Part shown: positions 21,087 through 32,552 of the stretch, one piece after another
Layout of the letters: each line of letters starts with the position of its first letter
How positions within the stretch are numbered: position 1 is the first letter of the stretch
DNA from: Bos javanicus
Taxonomy: Eukaryota; Chordata; Mammalia; Artiodactyla; Bovidae
Reading direction: 5' to 3'
DNA: 64,000 bases
NCBI RefSeq assembly: GCF_032452875.1
Contig: NC_083878.1
Location: 56,897,378 to 56,961,377, forward strand
Position numbers and translations under genes: made by a program
The notes under the pieces: generated by a model
Databases searched by the model: none
Told to the model about the DNA's origin: nothing
The model's input: the letters and a program-made list of their open reading frames with translations, nothing else

Positions 21087-22215
21087 AAAAGTTGGCTTAA
21101 AACTCAACATTCAGAAAACTAAGATCATGGCATCTGGTCCCATCACTTCATGGGAAATAGATAGGGAAACAGTGGAAACAGTGTCAGGCTTTATTTTTTT
21201 GGGCTCCAGAATCACTGCATATATTGATTGCAGCCATGAAATTAAAAGACGCTTACTCCTTGGAAGAAAAGTTATGATCAACCTAGATAACATATTAAAA
21301 AGCAGAGTTATTATTTGCCAACAAAAGCCCATCCAGTCAAGGCTATAGTTTTTCCATTGGTCATGTTTGGAAATGAGACTTGGACTGTGAAGAATCCTGA
21401 AGCCCGAAGATTTGATGCTTTTGAACTTTGGTGCTGGATAAGACTCTTGAGAGTCCTTTGGACTGGAAGGAGATCCAACCAGTCCATCCTAAAGGGACTA
21501 GTCCTGGGGGTTCATTGGAAGGACTGATGCTGAGGCTGAAACTCCAGTATTTGGCTACCTCATGCGAAGAGTTGACTGATTGTAAAAGACCCTGATGCCG
21601 GGAGGGATTGGGGGCAGGAGGAGAAGGGGACAACAGAGGATGAGATGTCTGGATGGCATCACCGACTCGATGCACATGAGTTTGGGTGAACTCTGGTAGT
21701 TGGTGATGGATAGGAAGGCCTGGCATGCTGCAATTCATGGGGTCGCAAAGAGTCGGAACTGAATTGTTCTGAAAATGTAATGAAATATCCTTGCACTCAA
21801 TAGCTTGGATAAATCTGGCTGTAATTATGCTGAGTCAAAAAAGGTCAATCAAAAGGTTATATAATTATGCAGTATATGTATATATAATTACATAATCTAA
21901 AATTTCAAATGTAACATTCTTCAAGTGACAAGAATAGAGAAATGAAAAACACACTAGTAAATGCCAGGGTTTTAGACCATGGCAGGTAGTTATAGAAGGT
22001 AGACAGGCATGACTATAAACAGACAACACCAGGAATCCTAGTTGTGATAGTATCTTGACATTAATACTAATGTTGACATCCTAATTGTGATTTGTACTAG
22101 AGTTTTGTAAAATGTTACCCTTGGTGCAAAATGACTGAAGGGTCCAAGGAATCTCTCTGTAGCATTTCCTACAACTGCAAATGAATGCACAATTATCTTA
22201 AAATAAAAAACCAAA

Positions 22216-23340
22216 AAGATATATTTTTTCACATAATCTCCTGAAATTGTTACCATGGTACATTTTAGAAACTGATTTATCTAATCTTTCATTTTGCCCA
22301 TATTCCAATCAAGAAGGACTCATCAGTAATTTAGGAATCTTGAAATAAGATGAAGTCAAAGTTGTCTCTTAAGATTCAAGTTCAGGTTGTAATTTCAGCT
22401 ATGCTTATGGTCTGATAATTAACGGGAGTCATTAAATTAAGCAATTAATTATGTCTTTAGAGGCTTTGTATTAGTAATCTTTGTTCAGTTCCAGTTCTCT
22501 GCTATGGGTAACAGTGTCATATTTAAATGTTTTGGCTGACCTTCCTTTTTATTTAGCAGATAAAAGGTTATTAAAGTAGTTATGAAGAAATATGATATCT
22601 TTAGCTGATCTAATAATTGGTATCTCTGATTTTCCAAAGGAATATTTGTGCTGATTCTCATTCAGATCAGTGTGGAATGGAAGAGGAAACCAGTATTCTT
22701 CTTAGAGGGTAATGCAGAATTAAAGAAACAATGATCCTCTTCAGGGGAGCGATAAACAAGATTGTGTGGCTAAATATGTAGTAACATTTGTGAGGTGGTA
22801 GAAAGAAAATGCTCAGTTCTATAGCTTACACCATCCCGTACAGGCCCTGAAAATACAGCCACAAAAACTGAATGGTTTTCTTTATGAAATAGGTTTATAA
22901 TTGATTTTTATTTTCATTTTTGTACTTTATATTAGTATAACATAAAAAGAGTTTAGTAACAAAAATAAATAAATTTTATTAATAACAAAGAAAGAAAACA
23001 ATTAAAATGCTTTCATAGAAGAAAGTATAAAGCTGTTTTGGCTTGGTAATTCACTATTGAAGAAATATAAATGATCAATAACTTTATGAAAAATCTTTAC
23101 CCACATTTCTTTTTCTTTTGTTTGTTTTGTTTCATTTTAATATAATTTTTTAAAAAGTTACTCTTGTTCTTATATTTTTGAAGCTGTGTGTTCTTGCATT
23201 CTGTTGACAATAGTAAACTGTTCTCTAAATTTGTTTATAATATATTTAGAGCTATTCCTTCTCTTAACCTTCAGAATTATTTTTCTTTCCTATCTAATAT
23301 GATCTTTCTCTATGTCCACTTTTCCTGTTACTCATCCTCC
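22216..23340. other. Unannotated AT-rich stretch
   Basis: Nothing recognised apart from T-rich low complexity near 23107-23160. Confidence 0.5.
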
Positions 23341-23395
23341 AGAAAAGAGATAGAGAGATAGAGATAAAGACAGAAAGAGAGAGAATGAGAAATCT
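23341..23395. repeat. GA-rich (AGAGAT-type) low complexity
   Basis: Nearly pure purine tract of AGAGAT and AGAA words. The strand asymmetry may favour unusual DNA structure, but it is short. Confidence 0.8.
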
Positions 23396-23841
23396 ATCTA
23401 GACTCTGTAGTGACCAAAATAAATTGTGTGGCTTGCCCTTAAGCTTCTCTCTGTGTGCATTTTGTGCTAGTCTCATCCTCTTCTCAGAATTACAATCAAA
23501 AAGAGATAGATGCAGGCACATCTCTCTGCAAGTTCCCAATTTCCAGGAAAAAAAAGTCTGTCAGATTTCATCTAGTGTCATCTTAGTGACCCTAGATGGA
23601 GCCTTCTCTTTATCATTCTCTCATTATATGGTAACTCTTAGCAATTTAAGTACATTAATAAAAGCAAACACCTCCCCCCAAATGAAACAAAACTAAATTT
23701 TAGTTTTACTTCTGCTCTTTTTTTGTTGTTGTTCTCTAGTGCTTGCAGATCTTTCATTGTTGGGGCTCTACCATTGTCAGTTTTCTCCTTTATTTTCTGC
23801 TCATTTGTGTATAAAAATAGATATTGATAGAGTGTGTTTGT

Positions 23842-24044
23842 GTGCTTAGTCACTCGGTTATGTCCAACTCTTTGTGACCCCATGGACTGTAGCCTGCCAG
23901 GCTCCTCTGTCCTTGGGGATTCTACAGACAAGAATACTGAAGTGGGTTGCCATGCCCTCCTCCAGGGGATTTTCCCAACCCAAGGATCAAACTCAGGTCT
24001 CCCTCATTGCAAGCAGATTCTTTACCATCTGAGCCACAGGGATG
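23842..24044 (-). mobile_element. Bov-tA SINE
   Basis: Minus orientation: TG-rich start, Bov-A unit (tatgtccaactctttgtgac), then the reverse head (cattgcaagcagattctttacc ... gagccacaggg). GATAGAGT (23826-23833) and GATGGAGT (24041-24048) may be the duplication. Confidence 0.9.
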
Positions 24045-24082
24045 GAGTAGAGGACATAACTGACGGAGTAAAGGACATAATT
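24041..24082. repeat. 21-bp imperfect tandem duplication
   Basis: GATGGAGTAGAGGACATAAC (24041) and GACGGAGTAAAGGACATAAT (24062) are two tandem copies with a few changes, directly at the SINE's right edge. Confidence 0.8.
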
Positions 24083-24855
24083 TTTGCTTCAATAATCAAC
24101 AGCAATGCAGTGGGATACTGTAGTAAATCATATTATTATTAGATACTTGGAGTTTTTCAACCAGGGTTCATATACATGGGGAATCATGAAGATTCTTGCT
24201 ATGTGCCATCTAATTGCTGGCTTTGCTTTCTCTCTGATAAGGTGGCCACAGACTGAGTTGTCCAATTAGTTCCATTGACCTTCAAGTTAATGATGTTATT
24301 TCTAGTTTCATCTTAAATTTGAATCTTCTTTATCTCTGCTTCCAAGCATTTCAGTTGAACATTGAGAAATGTTTCACTGGTATCTACAAGCCACCTTGTA
24401 CTAAACAAATTAATTATTTAACTCATTGATAAGATTTTATTTTTGTCTTGACTATGTAACTGTATTAAAGCTAGAATAAATCTTAAATTTTATTTGTGAA
24501 TAATTTCTTATGTGATATTTATGTATCAGTGATACCATTTTTCATTAAACAGAACTCTAATTTAAGGGCACTTTTTCTTTACTGCAATCATGTTCATAAG
24601 ATGGTGGTGTCCTTAGATTTGCACAGGAAGCATTTGATGTTGTGTAAATGTCAAACATCAGTATTCTGTTCATTTTATAATTAGTAAATAACACTATTAG
24701 CTTCATTGCTTCCCAAAAATCTTTCTCTGACTTTGTTATAGAGCTATGGGAGAAGAGAATAGTTCACTAGTTATGGAGCAAATCTCCTGTAACTATTCCT
24801 CCCAATAGCAGGAAAGCACATTTCCTTCCCTCTTCTTTACCTGCCTGTTGATTTG
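24083..24855. other. Unannotated AT-rich stretch
   Basis: No gene or repeat family recognised. Confidence 0.5.
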
Positions 24856-24865
24856 AAGCTAATAT

Positions 24866-25207
24866 CAGATCAGATCAGATCAGTCGCTCAGTCGTGTCCG
24901 ACTCCTTGCGACCCCATGAATCGCAGCACACCAGGCCTCCCTATCCATCACCAACTCCTGGAGTTCACTCAGACTCATGTCCATTGAGTCAGTGATGCCA
25001 TCCAGCCATATCATCCTCTGTCGTCCCCTTCTCCTCCTGCCCCCAATCCCTCCCAGCATCAGAGTCTTTTCCAGTGAGTCAACTCTCCGCATGAGGTGGC
25101 CAAAGTACTGGAGTTTCAGCTTTAGCATCATTCCTTCCAAAGAAATCCCAGGGCTGATCTCCTTCAGAATGGACTGGTTGGATCTCCTTGCAGTCCAAGG
25201 GACTCTC
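24866..25207 (-). mobile_element. BovB LINE, 5'-truncated 3' end
   Basis: Starts with a pentamer tail (ATCAG)n, then minus-strand BovB 3' sequence up to 'ccaagggactctc'. AAGCTAATAT (24856-24865) and AAGCTGATAT (25208-25217) are the duplication with one change. The minus-strand frame stays open through the C-terminal region (LQYFGHLMRR, GGRRRRGRQR, ending SRTRLSD), the best-preserved BovB C terminus in the window, so this may be a younger copy. Confidence 0.94.
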
Positions 25208-25254
25208 AAGCTGATATAGTGCAGCATAAAAAAACTGGATGTTGAAAGTATTTT

Positions 25255-25410
25255 TTCTCTGCCACTTGGTCAGCTTTCATCTACTTTTCTGGATCTGTTT
25301 ACTCATCTGTAAGACAAGTATACTCCCTTTGGAAGGCTGATGAAAGGATTGCTTGAGAGAACAGCAAGTGAGAATTGCAATGACTGTAATTTTCATTTTT
25401 GATTCCCTGA
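25255..25410 (+). mobile_element. MIR relic
   Basis: Order 'tctgccacttggtcagctt', 'gatctgtttactcatctgtaag', 'gatgaaaggattgcttgag' follows the MIR consensus. Strongly diverged. Confidence 0.55.
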
Positions 25411-25661
25411 ACATCGGAAACAGCTCATTGTCTTAAAATGTGAAGTGATTAGAATTGGAAAATAATAATCATTAGTGTGCCTTTATTCTTCACCCATAGG
25501 ATATTGCTTTGCAAAGAAACTGGCAGAAAAACCTGATAAATAAGAGCAAGAACTCACACATGTACTATTCTCTTATCCTTTCCAAATTCCCTCTTAGAAG
25601 TGGAAAATATATACTTGCTCTGAATATGCTAAACACTTTACATACCAAGATTTAAATCTTT

Positions 25662-26228
25662 CAGTTCAGTTCAGTTCAGTCGCTCAGTCATGTCCGACAC
25701 TTAGTGACTCCATGGACTGCAGCATGCCAGGCTTCCATGCCAGTCCATCACCAACTCCCGGATTTACCCAAACTCATGTCCGTTGAGTTGGTGATGTCAT
25801 CCAACCATCTCATCCTCTTTCATCCCCTTCTCCTCCCGCCTTCAATCTTTCCCAGCATCAGTGTTTTTTCAAATGAGTCAGTTCTTCACATCAGGTGACC
25901 AAAGTATTGGAGTTTCAATTTCAGCATCTGTCCTTCCAATGAATATTCAGGACTGATTTCCTTTAGGGTGGACTAGTTTGATCTCCTTGCAATCCAAGCG
26001 ACTGTCAAAACTCTTCTCCAACACTACATTTCAAAAGCATAAATTCTTCTGTGCTCAGCTTTCTTTATAGTTCAACTCTCATATCCATGTATGACTACTG
26101 GAAAAACCATAGCTTTGACAAGACAGGCCTTTGTTAGCAAAGTAATGTCTTTGCTTTTCAATATGCTGTCTAGCTTGGTCATAACTTTTCTTCAAAGGAG
26201 TAATTCTTTACTGAGTAATTCCAAAGAG
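25662..26228 (-). mobile_element. BovB LINE, 5' truncated
   Basis: Tail (TTCAG)n at the left, then minus-strand BovB 3' region to about 26205 (tcttcaaaggagtaa). A 24-bp imperfect duplication (AAAGGAGTAATTCTTTACTGAGTA near 26194 and a second version near 26223) follows. TAAATCTTT occurs at 25653-25661 and 26229-26237 and may be the target duplication. Head to head with the next BovB. Confidence 0.88.
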
Positions 26229-26748
26229 TAAATCTTTGCTGAGTATCTAATATGTTCCTGGCTCAGATGGCTAACACCCAAATCAGATTGATTATATCCT
26301 TTGCAGCCAAAGATGGAGAAGCTCTATACAATCAGCAAAAACAAGACCGGGAGCTGACTGTGGCTCAGATCATGAACTCCTTATTGCCAAATTCAGACTT
26401 AAATTGAAGAAAGTGGGGAAAACCACTAGACCATTCAGGTATGACCTAAATCAAATCCCTTATGACTGTACAGTGGAAGTGAGAAATAGATTTAAGGGAC
26501 TAGATCTGATAGACAGAGTGCCTGATGAACTATGGACAGAGGTTCGTGACATTGCACAGGAGAGAGGGAGCAAGATCATCCTAAAGAAAAAAATGCAAAA
26601 CAGCAAAATGGCTGTGTGAGGAGGCCTTACAAACAGCTGTGAAAAGAAGAGAAGAAAAAAGCAAAGGAGAAAAGGAAAGATATACCCATTTGAATGCAGA
26701 GTTCCGAGGAATAGCAAGGAGAGATAAGAAAGACTTACTCAGTGATCA

Positions 26749-27246
26749 ATGCAAAGAAATAAAGAAAACAATAGAATAGGAAAGAATAGAGATCTCTTCA
26801 ACAAAAATACAGATACCAAGGGAAGATTTCATGCAAAGATGGGCTCGATAAAGGACAGAAATGGTATGGTCCTAACAGAAGCAGAAGATATTAAGAAGAG
26901 GTGGCAAGAATACACAGAAGAACTATACAAAAAAGAACCTCATGACCCAGGTAATCACAGAGGTGTGATCACGCACACTCACGTAGAGCAGGACATCCTG
27001 GAATGTGAAGTCAAGTGGGCCTTAGGAAGCATCACTACGAACAAAGCTAGTGGAGGTGATGGAATTCCAGTTGAGCTATTTCAAATTCTGAAAGATGATG
27101 CTGTGAAAGTGCTGCACTCCATATGCCAGGAAATTTGGAAAACTCAGCAGTGGCCACAGGACTGGAAAATGTCAGTTTTCATTCCAATCCCAAAGAATGC
27201 TCAAACTACCACACAATTGCACTCATCTCACACACTAGTAAAGTAA
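26749..27246 (+). pseudogene. BovB linker and start of reverse transcriptase
   Basis: A 165-residue open stretch: basic linker (FHAKMGSIKDRNGM, RWQEYTEELYKK), then ECEVKWALGSITTNKASGGDGIP and the fingers start (WPQDWKMSVFIPIPK). Frame is lost just after FIPIPK because of the 16-bp deletion; the last residues are read out of frame. The upstream part is in other frames. Confidence 0.82.
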
Positions 27247-27281
27247 TGCTCAAAATTCTCCAAGCCAAGCTTCACTAATAT

Positions 27282-27575
27282 GTGAACCGTGAACTTCCAG
27301 ATGTTCAAGCTGGTTTTAGAAAAGGCAGAGGAACCAGAGATCAAATTGCCAACATCTGCTGGATCATGGAAAAAGCAAGAGTGTTCCAGAAAAGCATCTA
27401 TTTCTGCTTTAATGACTATCCCAAAGCCTTTGACTGTGTGGATTATAATAAACTGTGGAAAATTCTGAACGAGATGGGAATACCAGACCACCTGACCTGC
27501 CTCTTGAGAACCTATATGCAGGTCAGGAAGCAACAGTTAGAACTGGACATGGAACAACAGACTGGTTCCAAATAG
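27282..27575 (+). pseudogene. BovB reverse transcriptase, motif A part
   Basis: Open stretch with QAGFRKGRGTRDQIANI and motif A reading FNDYPKAFD; the catalytic Asp is kept but two usual residues differ (Ile to Asn, Ala to Pro). The true frame leaves at about 27509, where one A is missing compared with the copy at 53.4 kb. Confidence 0.8.
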
Positions 27576-28015
27576 GCAAAGGAGTACATCAAGGCTGTGT
27601 ATTGTCACCCTGCTTATTTAAATTCTATGCAGAATACATCATGAGAAACCCTGGGCTGGAGGAAGCAAAAGCCAGAATCAAGATTTCTGGGAGAAATATC
27701 TATAACCTCAGATATTCAGATGACACCACCCTTATGGCAGAAAGTGAAGAAGAACTGAGGAGCCTCTTGATGAAAGTGGAAGAGGAGAGTGAAAAAGTTG
27801 GCTTAGCCCAATTTCAGAAAACTAAGATCATGGCATCTGGTCCCATCACTTCATGGGAAATAGATGGGAAAACAGTGGCTGACTTTATTTTTCTGGGCTC
27901 CAAAATCCGTGCAGATGGTGATTGCAGCCATGAAATTAAAAGACGCTTACTCCTTGGAAGGAAAGTTATGACCAAACTAGACAGCACATTAAAAAGCAGA
28001 GACATTACTTTGTGA
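27455..28015 (+). pseudogene. BovB reverse transcriptase, motifs B-C and thumb
   Basis: A 186-residue open stretch whose first 15 or so residues are out of frame. Then YAGQEATVRTGHGTTDWFQ, motif B GVHQGCVLSP (Arg of RQG replaced by His), motif C YSDD at about 87-90, and the thumb-side text IMASGPITSWEIDGK and HEIKRRLLLGRKVM. It ends at a TGA in CpG-poor DNA. Both motif C aspartates remain, but the frame is separate from motif A. Confidence 0.82.
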
Positions 28016-28689
28016 ACAAAGGTCTGTCTAGTTAAGGCTATGGTTTTTCCAGTGGTCATGTATGGATGTCAGAGTTGGACTATAAAGAATGCTGAGTGCC
28101 GAAGAATTGATGCTTTTGAACTGTGGTGTTGGAGAAGACCCTTGAGTGTCCCTTGGACTGCAAGGAGATCCAATCTGTCCATCCTAAAGGAGATTAGTCC
28201 TGGGTGTTCATTGGAGGGACTGATGTTGAAGCTGAAACTCCAATACTTTAGCCACCTGATTCAGAGAGTTGACTTATTTGAAAGACCCTGATGCTGGGAG
28301 AGATTGAGGGCAGAAGGAGAAGGGGACAACAGAGAATGAGATGTTTGGATGGCATTACTGACATAATGCACATGAGTTTGGTTGGACTCCAGGAGTTGGC
28401 ATGCTTCAGTTCATGGGGTCGCAAAGAGTCGGATATGACTGAGCAACTGAACTGAACTGAACTGCAATACTTACAGGGGATATGACTTCAAATAATGAGT
28501 ATGCAATGCTTAGCACAGACACAAGTGGTTTCTTTTTGAGGCTAAATGTTGAAGAGGGAAATAAATATTAATCCAGAAATCATACACACAAATATAAAAC
28601 TGTAATTTTTAAAAGTGCTAAAGAGACATTTCTGGCTTTTAGATACTATAATTTTGGGATATGATCTAAGTGAGAGAGGTAAGGAAACA

Positions 28690-29905
28690 TTTTTTACTTG
28701 AGATTTGAGTGTTGCAAAGGTTTAGCAAGGTGAGTAGTAAAAGGATATAGCAGAGGGAAGCAGCCTGTTTAGTGGTCATATGGTGAAAGGGAGCATTCCA
28801 AGTTCAGGAACCAGAGAGATTATGTCTAGAGAGTAAAGAATGAAGAGGGATATGTTAGATGAGGTAGGATAGCTTGATAAGAGGGACCTTGCAGTGACTT
28901 TCAGTTTGTTTCAGTTATCTATTACAGCATAACAAACAACCCTATAACTTAGTATTATAACTCAATAACCATTTTATTATGCTCAAAGATAGTGCCTATC
29001 AGTAACACGGAGAGAGCACAGTGAGAATGGCCCTTCTCTCTTACATGGTGTCTGAATGACCTGAACAGTTGGAGAATGAAATGGTTGGGCCTGAAACATC
29101 CCCTTCCAAGATCATTTCTTTATTCACATATCTAGCAACTGAATTTGGGTGGCTGAAGAATGACACAGCTGGGGCTGGCAGAAGGTATCTACATGTGGCC
29201 CCTCTAGCAAATCAGTCTTAGGGTCAAACGACTTCCTACTTGTCAGCTTAGTACTCTAGAAGTAAGTGTTCTACCAACAGGAAAACTGCGTGGCCATATG
29301 TGATCTAGCCTTGGAAGTCATATAATGTCACTTCTGATGTACTCTATTGGTTGAGTAATTCCCAGATACAAGAGGAAGAAATATTGACTTCAGCTCTTGA
29401 TGGAGGGTAGTCAAAGAATTAGTGGCCATGATTAAAAATTACCGCACAGGAAGGGTTACAGATGTGTGGCTTTTATCAAAAGAACAATGAAAAGAGTTTT
29501 AAGCATGAAGTAATCATGCTCGCATGTGTGTTTTGATAATAACACTGGAGAGTAGGGAAGAATTTTAGAGGAGAATTGAAGTAGAGGCAAGTGGATGATG
29601 GATGTTGAAAGATACAATCTAGGTAAAGCCTGGACAAAAGTGACACTGGGGGAGATGAAGGGAAGCCAATGACTTTGGGTGATATATTAAAGGTTAAATT
29701 TGAGAACTTGGTGGTGAATTAGGAAAGAGAGATATAAGAAAGGGAAATGACAAGGATAAATTCCCAGGTTTTTTGGTTTGTGCAACCAAATATATAATAA
29801 ATCTCTTTTCTGAGACAAGGAACAAGACAAAAGATGAGACATGAACAGGACTAGAGATGAGAGGAATATGATGCAGTTAATTTTATAGATAATGTATTTA
29901 GGATA
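28690..29905 (-). mobile_element. L2 LINE relic (antisense), split by MLT1
   Basis: Left piece 28690-28906 and right piece 29449-29905 follow antisense L2 in order: 'gggagcattccaagttcagg', then 'agagttttaagcatgaagtaatcatg', 'ataacactggagagtaggg', 'gatatattaaaggttaaatttg', 'ttcccaggttttttggtttg'. Very diverged; identification from memory of the family text. Confidence 0.55.
28907..29448 (-). mobile_element. MLT1-type (ERVL-MaLR) LTR
   Basis: Antisense: TGTTTCAGTTATCTATTACAG, 'aacttagtattataactcaat', 'attttattatgctca', ..., 'tagccttggaagtcatata', 'tcacttctgatgtactctattgg', 'agtggccatgattaaaaatt', ending accgcaca. The TG...CA ends fit an LTR. I could not find a convincing 5-bp duplication. It interrupts the L2 relic. 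Confidence 0.75.
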
Positions 29906-31300
29906 ACTTTAATATATCCAAAAGGAGGTGCTAAGTGACTAATAATTATATGGTTCTGGAAAAGTGAGGATAATATGAATAGGGATAGAGAATTTTGGAT
30001 CTTAATAACTGCATCATTTTAGCTAGATAAATCATCAGTTTGGTGGAAGAGCATGATTTGATGTTTCTCAGTAAGCCATTAAATATCTTTGAAGCATCTA
30101 CTGTGTGAAACCAGTATAGTAGGAGAGTTATAGATAAGTTTCTTACCTTTAAAGTAATTATGTAATTTAGATAGCATAGGCAAAGACATGAAATGTTAAG
30201 AAGCAAATAATAAGGTACAACAATTCAGTAAATACTGTGATATAATGTTTTATAATAGTTTTGAACTATAGGGAGGTCTAGCGTAGCCTACTAATATTAG
30301 GTAAGTCAGGTTCCAGTAGATCATCTGAGGCAGAGCTACATTTTAGGTGGATAGGTGTTCAATAAAAACATATTATAAAATAAACATGCAGAGCTCCTAC
30401 TCAGAGCTAATAATCACTTTATTAGATAGATCCTCATAATGAAATAGATTTATTTACAATAATGTATTTTGCTTGATGCTTGATAGAAAAGCTTTCACTT
30501 CTGGGTTGCCACCACCTCCACTATAACCTCTGCTCATGACTCTCAGGGAATTTTAGTTTATGGCTGGAATTCTAAGAGAAGAAGTTGTTAAAGTGAATGT
30601 CAGCACCCCTCAGATTCTGATTCTCTCCTATATGGTACCTTTCCTGAAATATTAATCACATTTTCCAAAAATTTCTTGGAATTGTGTGAATGACCCCTTG
30701 ACAGAAGAATGATTTGTTATCAAATAGAAGATGGAGATAATATGTTATAGAACAGCACATGTTGTGACGTGTTATTGAGTTATTAAATTGACTTAGTGTG
30801 CCATGATCAGAATTTTAAAAAGTGAAATAAAACATGATAGAATAGAAAATAATGGACCAGAATGGGTGCAATATAATAACATGTACTGAAGTGGGTTGCT
30901 ATTATTACCACTCAAACAAAATATTTACATAATCTACAGTGGACATGTACACTTTGACCCCATTAAAAATTAAGAAAAGAAACAAGCTCAAAAATGTACC
31001 AGATTCATATGTAACATTGTCTTCATGCATCCTATGCTGGATTAATTTATACTCTAGCTAGCACCATGGGGTATATTAAATATTTCTTACTAATATTGGT
31101 TTTCATATTATTCATGTGGGCATTCCTCTTTAAATTTTATATTTAATATTAATAATTTCAAATTTTATATTAATGTTTTAATTTGCTCATACACTATAAG
31201 AGAAATTACTGTTTTGTAGAATATATCAATATCTCTACAAAAACAGTGTTGTTTCAGAGTGGAGAACAGATTTTAGTCTTATTTGGATACCTTTTACATA
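29906..31300. other. Mostly unannotated; short L2-like trace
   Basis: About 30080-30200 resembles an antisense L2 3' end (agcatctactgtgtgaaacc). The rest is AT-rich with nothing recognised. Confidence 0.4.
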
Positions 31301-31305
31301 TCTTG

Positions 31306-31512
31306 AGGGCTTTCCAGGTGATACAGTGGTAAAAAATGAGCCTGTCAATGCAGCAGAAGCAGGAAACATGAGTTCGATCCCTAGGTCAGGAAGATCTGCT
31401 GGAAAAGGAAATGGCAACCCACTCCAGTATTCTTGCCTGGAAAATTCCACGGACAGAGGAAGCTGGTGGGCTCCAGTCCATGGGGTTGTAAAGAGTTGGG
31501 CATGACTGAGCT
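31306..31512 (+). mobile_element. Bov-tA SINE
   Basis: Head 'gagggctttccaggtgatac', B-box-like 'gagttcgatccctagg', Bov-A unit ending 'gagttgggcatgactgagc'. Confidence 0.9.
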
Positions 31513-31593
31513 TGATAAATTTTGATTATTTAAAAAATGTTTGTTACAGCCATTGAATAATTCACTAATAAAGACATGCTGGGACAACTATCA

Positions 31594-31787
31594 AGCTTCC
31601 CTTGTGGCTCAGCTGGTGAAGAATCCGCCTGCAATGTGGGAGACCTGGGTTTGATCCCTGGGTTAGTAAGATCCCTTGGGGAAGTGAAAGGCTACCCACT
31701 CCAGTATTTTGGCCTGGAGATTTCCATGGACTGTATATCCCATGGTATTGCAAAGAGCTGGACATGACTGAGTGACTTTCACTTTCA
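31594..31787 (+). mobile_element. Bov-tA SINE
   Basis: Head 'agcttcccttgtggctcagc', B-box-like 'gggtttgatccctggg', shortened Bov-A unit, end 'gtgactttcactttca'. Flanks GGACAACTATCA (31582-31593) and GGACAACAATCA (31788-31799) are a duplication with one change. Confidence 0.93.
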
Positions 31788-31799
31788 GGACAACAATCA

Positions 31800-32348
31800 T
31801 TTTGTATAATCTTTCAGCTTCAGCACAAGAGAAAGAAGCTGGTACTTAAGGGGCCTGGCATGATCTTAGAGAAATTCTTCTCTGTGTTAACAATTGGGTA
31901 AATTCTGGCTTTATGGGAACATATTATCCTGCTACTTCAAATAATGTGCCCCAGGCTTCAGCCTGTCCTTTTGAGAACATTATTCTGTTCCTCTGGCTCA
32001 ACAATTTAGAACCATGTCACCATTTTCCATGTGGATAATAATGACAACAAATTAACCAATGAGTCTGAAAATATCTTGTCTGAAGCTTTCCCGTAACCAA
32101 GCTTTGTTGGGAAACCCATCCTTTCACCTAGAGAATCTACCAAACTCCAGTGCCCTTCAGTGATGAGATAGCAAGAAATGGACCTCAGGTAGATGGTTAC
32201 ACTGAGTTGCTGTAGTTAGGGTATCAGAAATGTCCCTACATTTAAGAAAAGTGGGCAGCATGTATTACAGTGTGACTTCCAGGCCCCAAGGGATTCCATC
32301 TACCCTAATAGCCAGGCACAGTATTCCCTATGTGCATGCCTGTGTGCG
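31800..32348. other. Unannotated stretch
   Basis: Nothing recognised. Confidence 0.5.
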
Positions 32349-32552
32349 TACATGCTCAGTCAATTGTGTCTGACTGTGATCCTATGGACTGTATCCATCA
32401 GGCTCCTCCTTCCATGGGATCCTCCAGGCAAGAATACTGAAGTGGGCTGCCATGCCCTGCTCCAGGAGATCTTCCCAACCCAGGGATTAAACCCATGTCT
32501 CCTGTGGCTCCTGCATTGCAGGCGTATTTTTACTGCTGAGCCACTGGGGTAG
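32349..32552 (-). mobile_element. Bov-tA SINE
   Basis: Minus orientation: 'acatgctcagtcaattgtgtc', Bov-A unit, then reverse head (cattgcaggcgtatttttac ... gccactggggtagccc). Confidence 0.9.

Larger units (their letters stand above)
18755..21771 (+). mobile_element. 5'-inverted (twin-primed) BovB LINE
   Basis: Two blocks make up one BovB. Block 1 (18755-19420) is the 5' part (5'-UTR end and endonuclease start) in minus orientation. Block 2 (19421-21771) runs in plus orientation from inside the endonuclease region, through the linker and reverse transcriptase, to the 3' end. By comparison with the copy at 38.8-42.3 kb, only about 55 nt is missing at the inversion. The 14-bp duplication AAAATGTAATGAAA stands at both ends (18741-18754 and 21772-21785), proving a single insertion. 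The usual ACTGA-type tail is almost gone. Reading frames are broken by several stops and indels. Confidence 0.93.
18395..22215 (+). mobile_element. Old mammalian L1 (L1M-type) 3' part, split by BovB
   Basis: The left piece (18395-18740) follows the end of L1 ORF2 in plus orientation: 'tcaacaaaggacttgcac', 'gcacatgaaaaatgcttagcatcatt', 'attagggaattatagatt'. The right piece (21786-22215) continues with the tail and 3'-UTR: 'gctgtaattatgctgag', 'aacattcttcaagtgacaag', 'agaccatggcaggtagttat', 'aaaatgttacccttgg', ending cttaaaataaaaaacc. The BovB between them has its own target duplication, so this L1 was present first. Divergence is high and no frame is open. Confidence 0.8.
26265..28466 (+). mobile_element. 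BovB LINE, 5' truncated, 2.2 kb
   Basis: Starts within the endonuclease region (aatcagattgattatatcc) and runs through linker, reverse transcriptase and C terminus to the tail (GAACT)n at about 28466. Several indels break the frame: a 16-bp loss between CCAAAGAA repeats at about 27190, and a 1-bp loss near 27509. No clear target duplication found. Its last 0.55 kb is complementary to 25662-26205. Confidence 0.92.
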
